From positions 38,203 to 102,202 of the forward strand of contig CAJTFN010000016.1 in NCBI GenBank assembly GCA_910575815.1: a stretch of 64,000 bases of DNA, written 5' to 3'. Positions 1-10,160 of this stretch are shown here, piece by piece. A program made the position numbers and the translations under genes. Source of the stretch: Oscillospiraceae bacterium (GTDB lineage: Bacteria > Bacillota > Clostridia > Oscillospirales > Oscillospiraceae). Below the pieces are notes generated by a model. That model had not been told where the DNA came from. It did no database searches and saw nothing but the letters and a program-made list of their open reading frames with translations. The number at the start of each line of letters is the position of its first letter. Positions within the stretch are counted from its first letter, which is position 1.

Positions 1-918
1 CAGACTGCTTTCCCGGGTGCCATCGATATGGTCAACGAGCTTCTCGCTACTGGGCATGAGGTAATTATTGCCTCCGCTGTCTTTCCGAAGCTGATGAGCT
101 TCCGTTCCAAGAAACTGCTCCATGTGCTTCCCAACTTGAACCCCCGGAACATCATGCTAGGGGCCCGGAAGGACCTGCTCCATGTGGACTTCCTGCTGGA
201 TGACTGCCTGGACAACATCCAGACATCTCCCGCGAAGTACCCCGTCCTGTTTACCCAGCCCTGGAATATGGAGGGCAGGGATTTCATGCGGGTGTCCGCC
301 TACCAGGAGTTCATTCAACTGGTGGAGGCCGTGTCCCTGGCCCCGGAGCAGTCGAAGCCCAGCCTGTCCAAAGCGGGGCATCCTGGCCTCCTGTGCCTGG
401 TCGGCCCCTCCGCGTCCGGCAAAAGCTTCATCTGCGACGAATTAGTCCGGAACCCCATCTTCAAGAAGGTTCGCGCTGTCACCACCCGCAAGCCCCGCCC
501 TGGCGAGGAGAACGCTGGTGAGTACGTTTTTGCCACGGAGGCAGAATTCGGCGCCTATCTGGAGAGGGGAGACCTTGTGGAGAGCACTGTTTACAACGGC
601 TGTCGCTACGGCATCACCAAGAACGAAATCGAGCAGATTTGGCATGAAGGTCGAATCGCCATTAAGCCAGTTGATATCAGCGGCGCCCTTGCCTGCAAAA
701 AGGTGTATGGAGACCGATGTGCCACCGTTTTCGTTCGCCGCAGCAAGGAGGATATTGTGTCCGCTCTGTTGGAACGGAATGTCCCAAACTCCGACAAGGC
801 TGGCCGCCTGCTGAGCCTCGACGCGGAGATGAACAATGAGTCCCTCTGTGACTGGACCGTGAGCAATAACGGCACTCTGGACTACGCTGTCCAGCAGATT
901 CTCAAAATTGTAGAATAA
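1..918 (+). CDS. 5'(3')-deoxyribonucleotidase-like HAD domain fused to guanylate kinase (5' end outside window)
   Basis: The frame is open from base 1, so the N-terminus and HAD motif I lie upstream. Counting from the ATG at 28, residues 1-100 look like an NT5C-type HAD nucleotidase: a GHEVIIAS strand after an FPGAIDMV helix, and a motif IV LLDDCLDN near residues 56-63. Residues 118-296 are guanylate-kinase-like, with P-loop GPSASGKS (126-133), a TTRKPRPGE segment and a YG(I)TKNEIE nucleotide-binding segment. Inferred role: dephosphorylating dNMPs and phosphorylating (d)GMP, which with the thymidylate kinase at 7.5 kb would adjust dNTP pools. The fusion is unusual. Kinase assignment is confident; the nucleotidase part rests on a partial domain. 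Confidence 0.8.
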   Translation, partial: QTAFPGAIDMVNELLATGHEVIIASAVFPKLMSFRSKKLLHVLPNLNPRNIMLGARKDLLHVDFLLDDCLDNIQTSPAKYPVLFTQPWNMEGRDFMRVSAYQEFIQLVEAVSLAPEQSKPSLSKAGHPGLLCLVGPSASGKSFICDELVRNPIFKKVRAVTTRKPRPGEENAGEYVFATEAEFGAYLERGDLVESTVYNGCRYGITKNEIEQIWHEGRIAIKPVDISGALACKKVYGDRCATVFVRRSKEDIVSALLERNVPNSDKAGRLLSLDAEMNNESLCDWTVSNNGTLDYAVQQILKIVE

Positions 919-927
919 CAGGAAAAT

Positions 928-949
928 CCCCGGGCTGCAAAGCCCGGGG
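928..949. other. GC-rich hairpin between genes
   Basis: CCCCGGGC and GCCCGGGG arms close a short loop just after the fusion gene. There is no U-tract on the + side, so it may stabilise a 3' end or attenuate rather than terminate. Confidence 0.5.
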
Positions 950-969
950 ACCCAGAAAGGAGCGCATTT

Positions 970-1368
970 ATGCAAAACCCCAACCTTGGGCCTTTTGTAA
1001 AGGTTAGCGATACCATCGATGGGGATGGCAACCGCTTTGCCCGCTATGATGCCGGGGCATATATCCTCACCATCTCGGGGAAGGAGAGCTTCCATCACCT
1101 TCAAATCCTTCACTCGACTGACGCGCCCAAGTACACGCCAGATATGTACATCCGCTGCGACAGCGAGTACAAGCCCATCGGGGTGGAAATTCAGACAACA
1201 AGTTATGGGGCCCTCTCTCCGTCCGAGACGGAACAGGTCATTTACGGCCTCAAACACGCCGTCTATATTGCGGGAGCTATCCAGGAAAAGTTCATCGGTC
1301 CCATTCGGGCGGGGAATTTCGTATTCGGGGACATGATTCCGCAGGAAAAGGAGGAAGGAAAATGTTGA
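970..1368 (+). CDS. hypothetical protein, 132 aa
   Basis: I do not recognise a family. The ATG has AAAGGAG a few bases upstream. The protein is soluble, mixed alpha/beta in character, with no signal peptide or metal motif. Its end overlaps the start of the SpoVT/AbrB regulator by 7 nt, so the two are translationally coupled in the operon with the nucleotidase-kinase fusion. Confidence 0.75.
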   Translation: MQNPNLGPFVKVSDTIDGDGNRFARYDAGAYILTISGKESFHHLQILHSTDAPKYTPDMYIRCDSEYKPIGVEIQTTSYGALSPSETEQVIYGLKHAVYIAGAIQEKFIGPIRAGNFVFGDMIPQEKEEGKC

Positions 1369-1916
1369 AAAGAACAGGAATCGTCCGCAGAATGGACGAT
1401 TTGGGCCGTATCGTGTTCCCCAAGGAGCTCCGCAAACAAATGGGGCTCAAGGAGAACGACCCCTTCGAGCTTGGCATAGGTGAAATGGGAGACGGGCAGA
1501 AGTACCTGTTTGCTATTCCGTATAAGCCTAGCCGGGACGCGTTCTCGGAGTTTGCGGATACAACTCTGTCACTGGTTCGGGCTGGCGGCTTTATCGCCGT
1601 CTTTTCAGCAGACAAAACACTCATGGAGATTCGTCAGAACGGGCTCGCAGAGGCCCAATGTTGGGGATTGGCAGCTGCCCTGCGCGAGACAATCCATAAA
1701 CCAACATTCAGTGCAGACCACGAAGTTCTTAACTTGGACGGCGGCTGGCCACTATACGTTATCACCCACCGTTTTGTGTGTAACGGAACGCTTGCTGGGT
1801 ATATCATGCTTGGTCAAGCCTCCAAGGACGATTCCTGCCTGTCTAGTCTGCGGATTGAATCCCGGTATATGGAAGCTCTGGCCGGTCAGGTGTTTGAGAA
1901 GGCGGGGTGGATGTGA
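1362..1916 (+). CDS. SpoVT/AbrB-family transcriptional regulator
   Basis: Residues 1-50 match the swapped-hairpin AbrB DNA-binding domain (TGIVRRMDDLGRIVFPKELRK), the hallmark of AbrB/SpoVT/Abh proteins. Residues 60-184 form a GAF-like sensor region as in SpoVT, and the total of 184 aa is close to SpoVT (about 178 aa). Such proteins act as dimeric or tetrameric transition-state or sporulation regulators in Firmicutes; here it may regulate element genes or interfere with the host programme (inference). It sits mid-operon with overlapping starts on both sides. Confidence 0.88.
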   Translation: MLKRTGIVRRMDDLGRIVFPKELRKQMGLKENDPFELGIGEMGDGQKYLFAIPYKPSRDAFSEFADTTLSLVRAGGFIAVFSADKTLMEIRQNGLAEAQCWGLAAALRETIHKPTFSADHEVLNLDGGWPLYVITHRFVCNGTLAGYIMLGQASKDDSCLSSLRIESRYMEALAGQVFEKAGWM

Positions 1917-2200
1917 TGTTGCGTCCTGCCCCTGTGACAGTCAATGTCCTGGCAGGCGATGGTGGGGTGGCCGAAATTTTGTACAAGGATATGGTCAGCC
2001 ATGAGAGGGCAATCATCGACCGAGAGTTCAGCAGCGCCCGAGACAACGGGGCATCCATGCAGGACGCCCTTGCCATAGAGGACCGGGCCTACAAAAGGCT
2101 CAATGCCCTCAAGACTGCCGTGAAGCAGAACCCGAATACAATCCTCGCAAAGGACTATCGAACGGGTCATTTCGTCGTGGCTGATGGAGTGATTTTTTAA
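1916..2200 (+). CDS. hypothetical protein, 94 aa
   Basis: The ATG at 1916 overlaps the TGA of the SpoVT-like gene by one base, and GGCGGGG upstream serves as ribosome site. A GTG at 1907 is an alternative start. The protein is largely helical with no recognisable domain. It is the last gene of this operon, followed by a strong bidirectional terminator. Confidence 0.65.
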   Translation: MLRPAPVTVNVLAGDGGVAEILYKDMVSHERAIIDREFSSARDNGASMQDALAIEDRAYKRLNALKTAVKQNPNTILAKDYRTGHFVVADGVIF

Positions 2201-2206
2201 TGCACA

Positions 2207-2235
2207 ACACCCCCTGTCCATTGGACAGGGGGTGT
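2207..2235. terminator. bidirectional terminator
   Basis: Perfect 13-bp stem (ACACCCCCTGTCC and its complement) with a 3-nt loop, between convergent genes ending at 2200 (+) and 2241 (-). Confidence 0.8.
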
Positions 2236-2240
2236 GCTCT

Positions 2241-2630
2241 TTATCCCTCGCCGGAAAGCCGCCGCTTCAGGTCGCCGTACATCCGTTCCGCATTCTGCTG
2301 GATGCCCCGGCAGGTCTGGATGGCGTGCCCGGCAAAGCCGATATCCTCCAACTTCCTGCTCAGAACGGTAGCCATGCCATCCAGCACCGCAATGCGCTGA
2401 AGCAGTCCCACCGCCGTATCGGGCTCAAACACATCGTCGCCCATACTCATGATGCGCTGCGCCTGGCCAGAAACGCGGTTGTTCTTCTCGCACAGGGAGG
2501 CGACACGCTCATGCAGAATCGCGACCTCCACATCGGAGATGCCCTGGGGCGCTGCCTCATTGGGCCGGGTGCCAGCGGAATTTACTTCCTCAGCAGGCTT
2601 CTTGAGCCGAACAATGATGACCTTTCCCAT
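2241..2630 (-). CDS. hypothetical protein, 129 aa
   Basis: The start is the ATG at 2630, chosen for AAAGGAGG 8 nt upstream; an upstream in-frame extension lacks a ribosome site. The protein is mainly helical with possible coiled coil (about 50-125) and no catalytic motif I recognise. It lies 22 nt downstream of the 87-aa gene at 2653-2916, probably in one transcript. Confidence 0.7.
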   Translation of the reverse strand: MGKVIIVRLKKPAEEVNSAGTRPNEAAPQGISDVEVAILHERVASLCEKNNRVSGQAQRIMSMGDDVFEPDTAVGLLQRIAVLDGMATVLSRKLEDIGFAGHAIQTCRGIQQNAERMYGDLKRRLSGEG

Positions 2631-2652
2631 AAAAATTTCCTCCTTTAGAAAT

Positions 2653-2916
2653 TCAAAAATTGACTTCGCCGCCTTGTACGACAAAATCCCAGTTGCTGCC
2701 GAAGAGGCCGTTGCAGACCTCAGTGATAATGCTGCTTTGCCCTTTCACGAACGCCTGGTCGTTGTAAAGCTCTCGGGCCTCACACAGCGCACTCTCAAGT
2801 GCATCCAGTGTTTCCTGTGTCACGGGTTGTCCCCAAACCACAATGGGCCGGCTGCTGTTGCAGGAAACCCCAGACGGAGTTGCCCTTCGCATAGAAACCT
2901 TGACCTCAGTGGCCAT
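2653..2916 (-). CDS. hypothetical protein, 87 aa
   Basis: The ATG at 2916 is preceded by GGAGGTG. No family recognised. A GCATATCAT promoter box lies 38 nt upstream. It is first gene of a two-gene minus-strand operon ending at the 2207-2235 terminator. Confidence 0.7.
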   Translation of the reverse strand: MATEVKVSMRRATPSGVSCNSSRPIVVWGQPVTQETLDALESALCEARELYNDQAFVKGQSSIITEVCNGLFGSNWDFVVQGGEVNF

Positions 2917-2953
2917 TTTTTTACTTGCACCTCCAAATCAATATTCTGCCCTT

Positions 2954-2982
2954 ATGATATGCGAACCGGCAGAAACTCATTC
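2954..2982 (-). promoter_or_regulatory. element promoter GAATGA-n14-GCATATCAT
   Basis: GAAT lies 20 nt before GCATATCAT, 38 nt upstream of the start at 2916. Member of the window-wide promoter family. Confidence 0.7.
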
Positions 2983-2987
2983 CAGGC

Positions 2988-3152
2988 TTAGAACCACAGG
3001 GGACGCCGGTATACCGGAGTTGTCGGCAGGCGGTACTCCAATGGGGCACGGGGCGCCCGGGGAGGCTGCACAGCCGTTCTCTTGGGGTTGTTGGCATCTC
3101 GCCTCGCCCTTGATTCCGTAAGTTTGCTGTTATATGCATCTATGAAATCCAT
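2988..3152 (-). CDS. small basic protein, 54 aa
   Basis: Short reading frame starting MDFIDAYNSKLTESRARR. The ATG at 3152 has GGAGGTG 6 nt upstream and an element promoter 30 nt upstream, so expression is well supported. The C-terminal two thirds are rich in Arg and Pro. No family recognised; it could be a small nucleic-acid or protein ligand. Confidence 0.65.
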   Translation of the reverse strand: MDFIDAYNSKLTESRARRDANNPKRTAVQPPRAPRAPLEYRLPTTPVYRRPLWF

Positions 3153-3181
3153 AACCACACCTCCAAAAAATGATTTTCCTT

Positions 3182-3210
3182 ATGTTATGCAAGCCGCGAA
3201 AATTTGATTT
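3182..3210 (-). promoter_or_regulatory. element promoter AAATCA-n14-GCATAACAT
   Basis: Correct 20-nt spacing, 30 nt upstream of the 54-aa gene. A second GCATATAAC on the same strand at 3129-3137 overlaps that gene's first codons. Confidence 0.6.
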
Positions 3211-3222
3211 TTGTCACCGCGT

Positions 3223-3260
3223 CAAAAAAGAACGCCCCAATCCAGAAGGAAAGGGGCGCC
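3223..3260 (-). terminator. terminator of ligA
   Basis: CGCCCC / GGGGCG stem followed on the minus strand by TTCTTTTTT, just after the ligA stop. Confidence 0.75.
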
Positions 3261-3265
3261 TTTTC

Positions 3266-5297
<2,032 letters not shown>

Positions 5298-5305
5298 AAG
5301 AAGGA

Positions 5306-5332
5306 GGGGCCCGGGGATTTTCCCCGGGCCCC
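5306..5332. terminator. GC-rich hairpin downstream of the 118-aa gene
   Basis: 11-bp stem GGGGCCCGGGG / CCCCGGGCCCC with no clear U-tract; probable 3'-end structure of the gene at 5343-5699. Confidence 0.5.
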
Positions 5333-5342
5333 TTAGCAGGCG

Positions 5343-5699
5343 TCAGTCCTCAAAAACCTCCTCAATCCCTCCAGCGTTCACCGCGGCGGCAAACTCGGCA
5401 GCAACATCGCTTGCACTCTGAGAAGTTGCAGCCGGCCTGGCATCATCGGCCAGAACAGTCAGATTCTTCCAGATGCAGAAGAGCTTCTGCCAGCTGAGCA
5501 TAACGTTGACACCGACAAACAAGGCGGTCAGACAGGCCCAGGTATGGTAGGCCACGAAATCGCGGATAATGCTGGCGGCGGTGCCCACGCCCCAAACAAG
5601 GACGAAGGCGGACAGGGCCGTCAGAAAGATGCGCCGGTACCATTTGCCGGTAGCAAGTTTGCGATAGATGCTGAAGGTCTTCTTAGCGATAGTTTTCAT
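5343..5699 (-). CDS. small membrane protein, 118 aa
   Basis: An N-terminal basic segment is followed by two predicted transmembrane helices (about residues 24-46 and 53-72) and an acidic, Ala-rich cytoplasmic tail. GGAGAAC precedes the ATG. I recognise no family. It lies between ligA and the secreted VanX-like peptidase on the same strand, separated by hairpins, so is probably its own unit. Confidence 0.65.
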   Translation of the reverse strand: MKTIAKKTFSIYRKLATGKWYRRIFLTALSAFVLVWGVGTAASIIRDFVAYHTWACLTALFVGVNVMLSWQKLFCIWKNLTVLADDARPAATSQSASDVAAEFAAAVNAGGIEEVFED

Positions 5700-5808
5700 T
5701 TTGTTCTCCTTTTGTCCAAAAAGTTCCTATACCTGCTATATCATCGCCAAATTCGCACTTTGCCAGAGCGGAAAAGAACCCCCGAACGGTTCCTTCTCCA
5801 CACCCGGC

Positions 5809-6864
5809 TTATCCAAGCGCAACGCTGGCGTTACCTGCAATGTCGAAGTCACCGGTTCCGGCGGACTTCGTGGCAGACCCGGCATCCAGGTCGTTGAAAT
5901 GCCACCACTCGCTCGCAAGAGGGGAAAGGCCGGCATCTGCACAATATCCGCGAAGCAGCTTCGCGGCGTCCGTCATCGTTCCCGCAACGGGAACCTTCCG
6001 CCAGGCGGCAGCGGACTTGGAGTCCACGCCGTATGCCATAGAAGCGGCTGCCGGGCTGAGCTCGTGCATGGCCGTAGGCATTTTCATTTCCTCGTATTCG
6101 GCGGGAATCTTCACGGTCTGCCCATCAATGACAGCCTCGGTGAAATTTGCCACTGTGGCAAGGGTGACATCAATAGCACATCCTCTTTGGTGGTTGCTCA
6201 CCGATTTTGCAATAAACCACCCTTTGCTCCAACCGGAATTGGCCACGGCCTTGTTTACGGTGGGGTCGCTTTTCATTAAGGTATTCAGGCCCCTGTTGAC
6301 GGTCTGCTGAACCTGCAGAGGGCGGTACCCCTCGTAGAGGACCAGAGTCCGGCCATCGGCCAGGGCGATAGCTTGGGCAGCAGCGATTTTCTTCGCCATG
6401 GCATACAGCACAGGCATGTTGTACTCCTCATAGCCCAGCTTTTCGTTTGGGGTTTTTGCGGTATAGAATGCCTTTCCGGTAACATCCGGAATAGCCTTTC
6501 CACAGCTGCGATACATTGCGTCATAACTGTTGGTAGCGTTGTAGCGGATGCTGGGGATGAGGTCGGGGAGATTCACCATAGTATAGGTTTTGCTCGCCCA
6601 GGCTTCATTCCCACGGAGGGTGCGGATTTTGAAATAGTTTGCTCCCTCCTCCAGGATTGTGAATGCCTCTCCTGCCGGCAGACTTCCAAGCTTCTCACTG
6701 GTGGAGCTGTCTCCGGAACGCAGAACCAGGTCGATAATCCCATAGCCGGTCGTGCCTGCCAGGGGAAGCTCGAACCCTTCGGTGGGTTCCACAGCGGAAA
6801 CGGTGCTCACAAACAAGGAGCAGCAGAGGGTCAGTGCCAGGATAAATGAGATAACCTTTTTCAT
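5809..6864 (-). CDS. secreted M15-family D-Ala-D-Ala dipeptidase (VanX-like) with SH3-like domain
   Basis: 351 aa from the ATG at 6864 (AGGAGAATCGTC before it). Residues 1-24 are a signal peptide (hydrophobic core, AxA-type site STVSA). A bacterial SH3-like domain spans about 35-90, and the M15D dipeptidase fold about 100-330, with NHQRGCAID (His and Asp zinc ligands) and EWWH near the C-terminus. It would cleave D-Ala-D-Ala or cell-wall stem peptides outside the membrane. Possible roles are wall remodelling, host lysis or glycopeptide tolerance; the sequence cannot separate these. It is transcribed from an element promoter 47 nt upstream. Confidence 0.85.
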   Translation of the reverse strand: MKKVISFILALTLCCSLFVSTVSAVEPTEGFELPLAGTTGYGIIDLVLRSGDSSTSEKLGSLPAGEAFTILEEGANYFKIRTLRGNEAWASKTYTMVNLPDLIPSIRYNATNSYDAMYRSCGKAIPDVTGKAFYTAKTPNEKLGYEEYNMPVLYAMAKKIAAAQAIALADGRTLVLYEGYRPLQVQQTVNRGLNTLMKSDPTVNKAVANSGWSKGWFIAKSVSNHQRGCAIDVTLATVANFTEAVIDGQTVKIPAEYEEMKMPTAMHELSPAAASMAYGVDSKSAAAWRKVPVAGTMTDAAKLLRGYCADAGLSPLASEWWHFNDLDAGSATKSAGTGDFDIAGNASVALG

Positions 6865-6910
6865 GACGATTCTCCTTTTGCAAAATGTGTGCCTGAAATA
6901 ATGTTGACTC

Positions 6911-6939
6911 GTTATATGCAAGCCCTCAGAAATCAATTC
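6911..6939 (-). promoter_or_regulatory. element promoter GAATTG-n14-GCATATAAC
   Basis: 47 nt upstream of the VanX-like gene; adjoins inverted-repeat element 6941-7092. Confidence 0.75.
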
Positions 6940-6940
6940 C

Positions 6941-7092
6941 GGGTTTTGATTTGGCAAGAAGAGATGGGAAGGGTGGTTTTGTTTTACCCGCAAGAGGCCC
7001 GACACAGCTTTGGGGAAAATTCCTATTCTGTGTCGGGCAAAATGCGGCCAATCCAAACCCACCGCCCGCTCTCCCGTTGTCAAACCAAACCC
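6941..7092. repeat. intergenic inverted-repeat element, copy 1
   Basis: Outer arms TTTTGATTTGGCAAG and its near-complement ending at 7092; perfect inner arms CCCGACACAG (6998-7007) and CTGTGTCGGG (7028-7037). Lies between divergent element promoters. Confidence 0.75.
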
Positions 7093-7097
7093 TGGCG

Positions 7098-7126
7098 GAA
7101 TCTCTTTTTGCTGGTTTGCATACAAT
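7098..7126 (+). promoter_or_regulatory. element promoter GAATCT-n14-GCATACAAT
   Basis: 33 nt upstream of the gene at 7159. Confidence 0.75.
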
Positions 7127-7158
7127 GCATCTAACAAGCAATAAAAGGAGAATTATTT

Positions 7159-7548
7159 ATGGTCAGCAAAAATTTTGAGGAACTGCTCCAAGCAGAAAAG
7201 ACCGCCCAATCTTGCCTGGCTGCTACCCGGGAGGACTTGGTGGCGGAAATCCGCGAAGCAAAACTGCCCGGCGTGAAGAAGGTTTCCAGCTCGCCCCACT
7301 GCGCGGTGGTCCGTTTCTCTGCCCTGTCCGGCAGTATGAACTGGTCTCCCAAGCACTATATTCAGGAAAGCCAAGCGGAAGCCGTCAACATGGTCCTGCT
7401 GAAGCGAACGACTGCATCCAGCTTCCTTGCCGCCCTGGATGACATGATTCACTCCGGGAGGGCCAAGATTGGCAATGACGCTACAACCCTGAACGACGAG
7501 ACGCTCCGCATCCTGCGGAAGGCATTCTCTTCGCTCAATATTCACTAA
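7159..7548 (+). CDS. hypothetical protein, 129 aa
   Basis: The ATG is preceded by AAAAGGAG. It is a soluble alpha/beta protein with no recognised motif. First gene of a two-gene operon with thymidylate kinase, 15 nt downstream. Confidence 0.75.
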   Translation: MVSKNFEELLQAEKTAQSCLAATREDLVAEIREAKLPGVKKVSSSPHCAVVRFSALSGSMNWSPKHYIQESQAEAVNMVLLKRTTASSFLAALDDMIHSGRAKIGNDATTLNDETLRILRKAFSSLNIH

Positions 7549-7563
7549 TGGGAGGTTGCAATA

Positions 7564-8259
7564 ATGCATAAGGGCAGATTGATTGTTCTGGAGGGCACAG
7601 ACGGCTCCGGGAAGGAAACCCAAACCCGGCTCCTCTGTGAGGCCATCGAAAAGGAGGGCTGCAAACTTCAGCAGCTCAGCTTTCCGTGCTACGGAATGCC
7701 GGCCGCTGTACCCCTTGAAATGTACCTGCGCGGCGACTTCGGGAAACACCCAAGCGATGTAGGCCCCTACGCGGCCTCGATGTTCTATGCTACGGACCGG
7801 TTTGCGTCCTACAAGACCGGGTGGGGCAAGTTTTACGAAGAAGGCGGGCTAGTCATTTCCGACCGCTACACGACCTCGAATGCCATCCACCAGGGATGCA
7901 AGCTGCCGGATGGTGAACGCCGCGTCTTCCTGGACTGGCTCTACGACTTTGAGTACCGGAAAATCGGACTCCCGGCCCCGGACTTGGTCATCTATCTGGA
8001 TGTCCCTACGGAGATTTCTGTGAAAATTGCGGCTGAGAGAGCTGGCAAGGCTGGAGTCCAGCACGATATTCATGAAACCGATGTAGGCTATCAGGCAAAA
8101 TGCCGCATGGCAGCCCTGGATACCGCTACCCACAGTGGCTGGCGTATCATTCGGTGCGCAAACGCCGGAAAACTGCGGTCCATCGAAGACATTCACCAGG
8201 AAGTTCTCAGCACCGTACAGAGGATGTGGTGGATTGACCCCTCAAGATGTTTATGGTAA
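7564..8259 (+). CDS. tmk: thymidylate kinase
   Basis: 231 aa. P-loop GTDGSGKET at residues 11-19, a DR(Y/F) catalytic segment ISDRYTTSN near 98, and an APDLVIYLDVP strand before the LID region. It phosphorylates dTMP to dTDP using ATP. Slightly longer than typical bacterial Tmk (about 210 aa). GGAGG lies upstream of the ATG. It complements the guanylate kinase fusion at the left edge in supplying dNTPs for the element. Confidence 0.92.
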   Translation: MHKGRLIVLEGTDGSGKETQTRLLCEAIEKEGCKLQQLSFPCYGMPAAVPLEMYLRGDFGKHPSDVGPYAASMFYATDRFASYKTGWGKFYEEGGLVISDRYTTSNAIHQGCKLPDGERRVFLDWLYDFEYRKIGLPAPDLVIYLDVPTEISVKIAAERAGKAGVQHDIHETDVGYQAKCRMAALDTATHSGWRIIRCANAGKLRSIEDIHQEVLSTVQRMWWIDPSRCLW

Positions 8260-8409
8260 ATTAAGGTTGTGTAAATAGGCTCTACATGAACAAACTGTGA
8301 AAATGTTCTTTTCGTAAATTGGAAATTTTTCCCACACGAGCCCTTTTGCTAAACTTTTATTTTGCCGAAAACACCCCTCAAGAACCGCTTGATACAAAAG
8401 GAGAAGCAT

Positions 8410-9069
8410 ATGAGTAAAATCGCCGACGAATTCATCTACGAAACCGCCACCATGGACGAGAAGGTCGAGTATTGGCACACACACGAAACCGGCACCACAC
8501 TGCGGGATTTCCTGGGGATGTCTCAGGATGAGTACAATGCGTGGATGATATCCGGGAAGGACCCTGGCCCCCCGCTCCGCAGGGCCATCGCTATCGATTT
8601 TGATGGTTGCCTGTTTCACACAGAAGCCACGAAAATCGTTGCCCCTAACTGGGACGTCATCGCTCGTGCCAAGGCTGCGCAGGGAAGCGGCGCTGGCCTG
8701 ATTCTCTGGACCTGCAGGGAGGGAGCGCTTCTGGACGAGGCCATCGCTGCCTGCAAGGAGTGTGGCCTGTTATTCGATGCCATCAACGAATCTCTTCCGG
8801 ATTGGATTGCCGCCTATGGAACGACCCCGAGAAAAGTAGGCGCATCGCAGTATTGGGACGACAAGGCCATCCATCTGCCGGCCGCTCCTAAAAACAAGCT
8901 GGAAACGGCAAAAGACGAGTGGGAAGAATGCCTGCGTTGCGCTGGCTGCCGCCCGTTTGGGTACGGTAACTACGAACCCAGATATTGCCGGTGGTGCGGT
9001 CGTCCGCTCACCAAAGCTGGATGGGAAGAATGGATGGGCAGGATGGACGGGCTTCTTAATCTCGTGTAA
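8410..9069 (+). CDS. HAD-like hydrolase with C-terminal zinc ribbon
   Basis: 219 aa; ATG at 8410 with AAAAGGAG upstream. HAD motif I is IDFDGCLF (about residues 60-67), followed by ILWTCREG as motif II and KVGASQYWDDKAI resembling motif IV. The C-terminal 40 residues hold CAGC and CRWCG pairs, a probable zinc ribbon. This resembles phage 'HAD/Cof-like hydrolase' proteins associated with nucleotide turnover. The zinc-ribbon extension is an uncommon addition. Substrate unknown. Confidence 0.75.
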   Translation: MSKIADEFIYETATMDEKVEYWHTHETGTTLRDFLGMSQDEYNAWMISGKDPGPPLRRAIAIDFDGCLFHTEATKIVAPNWDVIARAKAAQGSGAGLILWTCREGALLDEAIAACKECGLLFDAINESLPDWIAAYGTTPRKVGASQYWDDKAIHLPAAPKNKLETAKDEWEECLRCAGCRPFGYGNYEPRYCRWCGRPLTKAGWEEWMGRMDGLLNLV

Positions 9070-9075
9070 ACCAGG

Positions 9076-9111
9076 CGCCGGGGGAACGAAAGTTCCTCCG
9101 GCGTTTTCTTT
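9076..9111 (+). terminator. Rho-independent terminator
   Basis: Stem of CGCCGG...CCGGCG with a GAAA loop region, followed by TTTTCTTT. Confidence 0.85.
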
Positions 9112-9113
9112 GC

Positions 9114-9142
9114 AAATCAGCTTTCCCTGATTCGCATATTAT
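9114..9142 (+). promoter_or_regulatory. element promoter AAATCA-n14-GCATATTAT
   Basis: 34 nt upstream of the start at 9176. Confidence 0.7.
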
Positions 9143-9175
9143 ATAAGGTATAACAATTGCGAAAGGAGATTGAAA

Positions 9176-10111
9176 ATGGCTAATTTGCAAGCTATTTATC
9201 AGGAATTTGGTCTTTCTGGCCTGATTCCCTATGCGTTGAAGCCTGAGAGCAAGGGCCGCCAGCTGCTCATCGAGAAAATCAAAGAGGGGGCGCCCCTCTT
9301 CTACCTGGAATCCGTTTTTGGAGTTCCATTCATTCGTGTTCACGACGGCGAATACCAGATGCTGGCCTATACAGAACGCGCGGAGGCGGAAGCCGCCCAG
9401 GACAGGTTTTGGCGGGAACGGTATGAAACCAGTATCCAAACTTTCCCCTCGGAAGATGTGGAGGATGCAATCAAGGGATTCTTCGCCGCTGGTCCCGTAT
9501 CTGTTCGGGTGGACGATACCATTCCCATCTCGCTGTCCCAATTCGCGGACCTTCCCAACTACGACGGGCACCCCACCCCTGACCACATCCTGCTGAACCG
9601 AAACCTGAACGGGTCCATCTTCTACTACTTTCAGACCGCGTTCGCACAGAAGGGGAATGCTGCCGCCGAACGTCAGTGGGCAGAGAGGATGGCCTCCAGC
9701 GACTTCCTGATTGCGGTGGAGGATGACGCGGCGAATGGCTATCCCTTCCTTACAACTCCCATTGGTGACGCCATTGGTCTGTATATCTTCACAGACTGGC
9801 GGGAGGTGGGGAAGGCTTTCCCGGGAAAAGCCCCCGCCTGCATGATTGTGACCTACGCCGAGCTGGATGAAATCCTGAACCAGCAGCCGAACTGCAAGCT
9901 GCTGCTAAACAAAGGCTCTTGCCACTGCGTAATTGACGCCGGCCTAATGACGACCGTTCGGACCATCCTCAACTCTGCGAACTTCACTCAGGAAATTCCC
10001 ATTGTGGAGGCCCGCACGAAATACTCTTCCTCTGTGCCTGCTGCCGCGCTGTCACAAGCGAGCGAGGAGGACTGGGATACGGCGGACCCGACGCCTGACT
10101 GGCTGAAGTAA
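9176..10111 (+). CDS. SseB-like domain protein
   Basis: 311 aa; ATG 9176 with AAAGGAG upstream. The central-to-C-terminal part (about 180-260) resembles the SseB N-terminal domain: a strand 'FLIAVEDD', then 'PFLTTPIGDAIGLYIFTDWRE', the usual pattern of value strands ending in an FTD motif. The N-terminal 100 residues may be a second diverged copy. SseB-like domains are found in Firmicutes and phage proteins of unclear function. Single-gene unit with its own promoter. Confidence 0.55.
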   Translation: MANLQAIYQEFGLSGLIPYALKPESKGRQLLIEKIKEGAPLFYLESVFGVPFIRVHDGEYQMLAYTERAEAEAAQDRFWRERYETSIQTFPSEDVEDAIKGFFAAGPVSVRVDDTIPISLSQFADLPNYDGHPTPDHILLNRNLNGSIFYYFQTAFAQKGNAAAERQWAERMASSDFLIAVEDDAANGYPFLTTPIGDAIGLYIFTDWREVGKAFPGKAPACMIVTYAELDEILNQQPNCKLLLNKGSCHCVIDAGLMTTVRTILNSANFTQEIPIVEARTKYSSSVPAAALSQASEEDWDTADPTPDWLK

Positions 10112-10120
10112 TCCTTCGTC

Positions 10121-10149
10121 TTGACAAAACGCTAGTGTTTTGATAGGAT
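10121..10149 (+). promoter_or_regulatory. sigma-A-type promoter with palindromic operator
   Basis: TTGACA, 17-nt spacer, TAGGAT. The spacer region contains CAAAACGCTAGTGTTTTG (10125-10142), a palindrome with one mismatched pair, well placed for a dimeric repressor. Confidence 0.6.
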
Positions 10150-10160
10150 TTCTCTTGCAG

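Noticed and set aside
6998..7037. Simple terminators as full explanation of the CCCGACACAG inverted repeats
   Set aside because: Inner stems have long loops, lack U-tracts, and lie between divergent promoters with additional outer arms.
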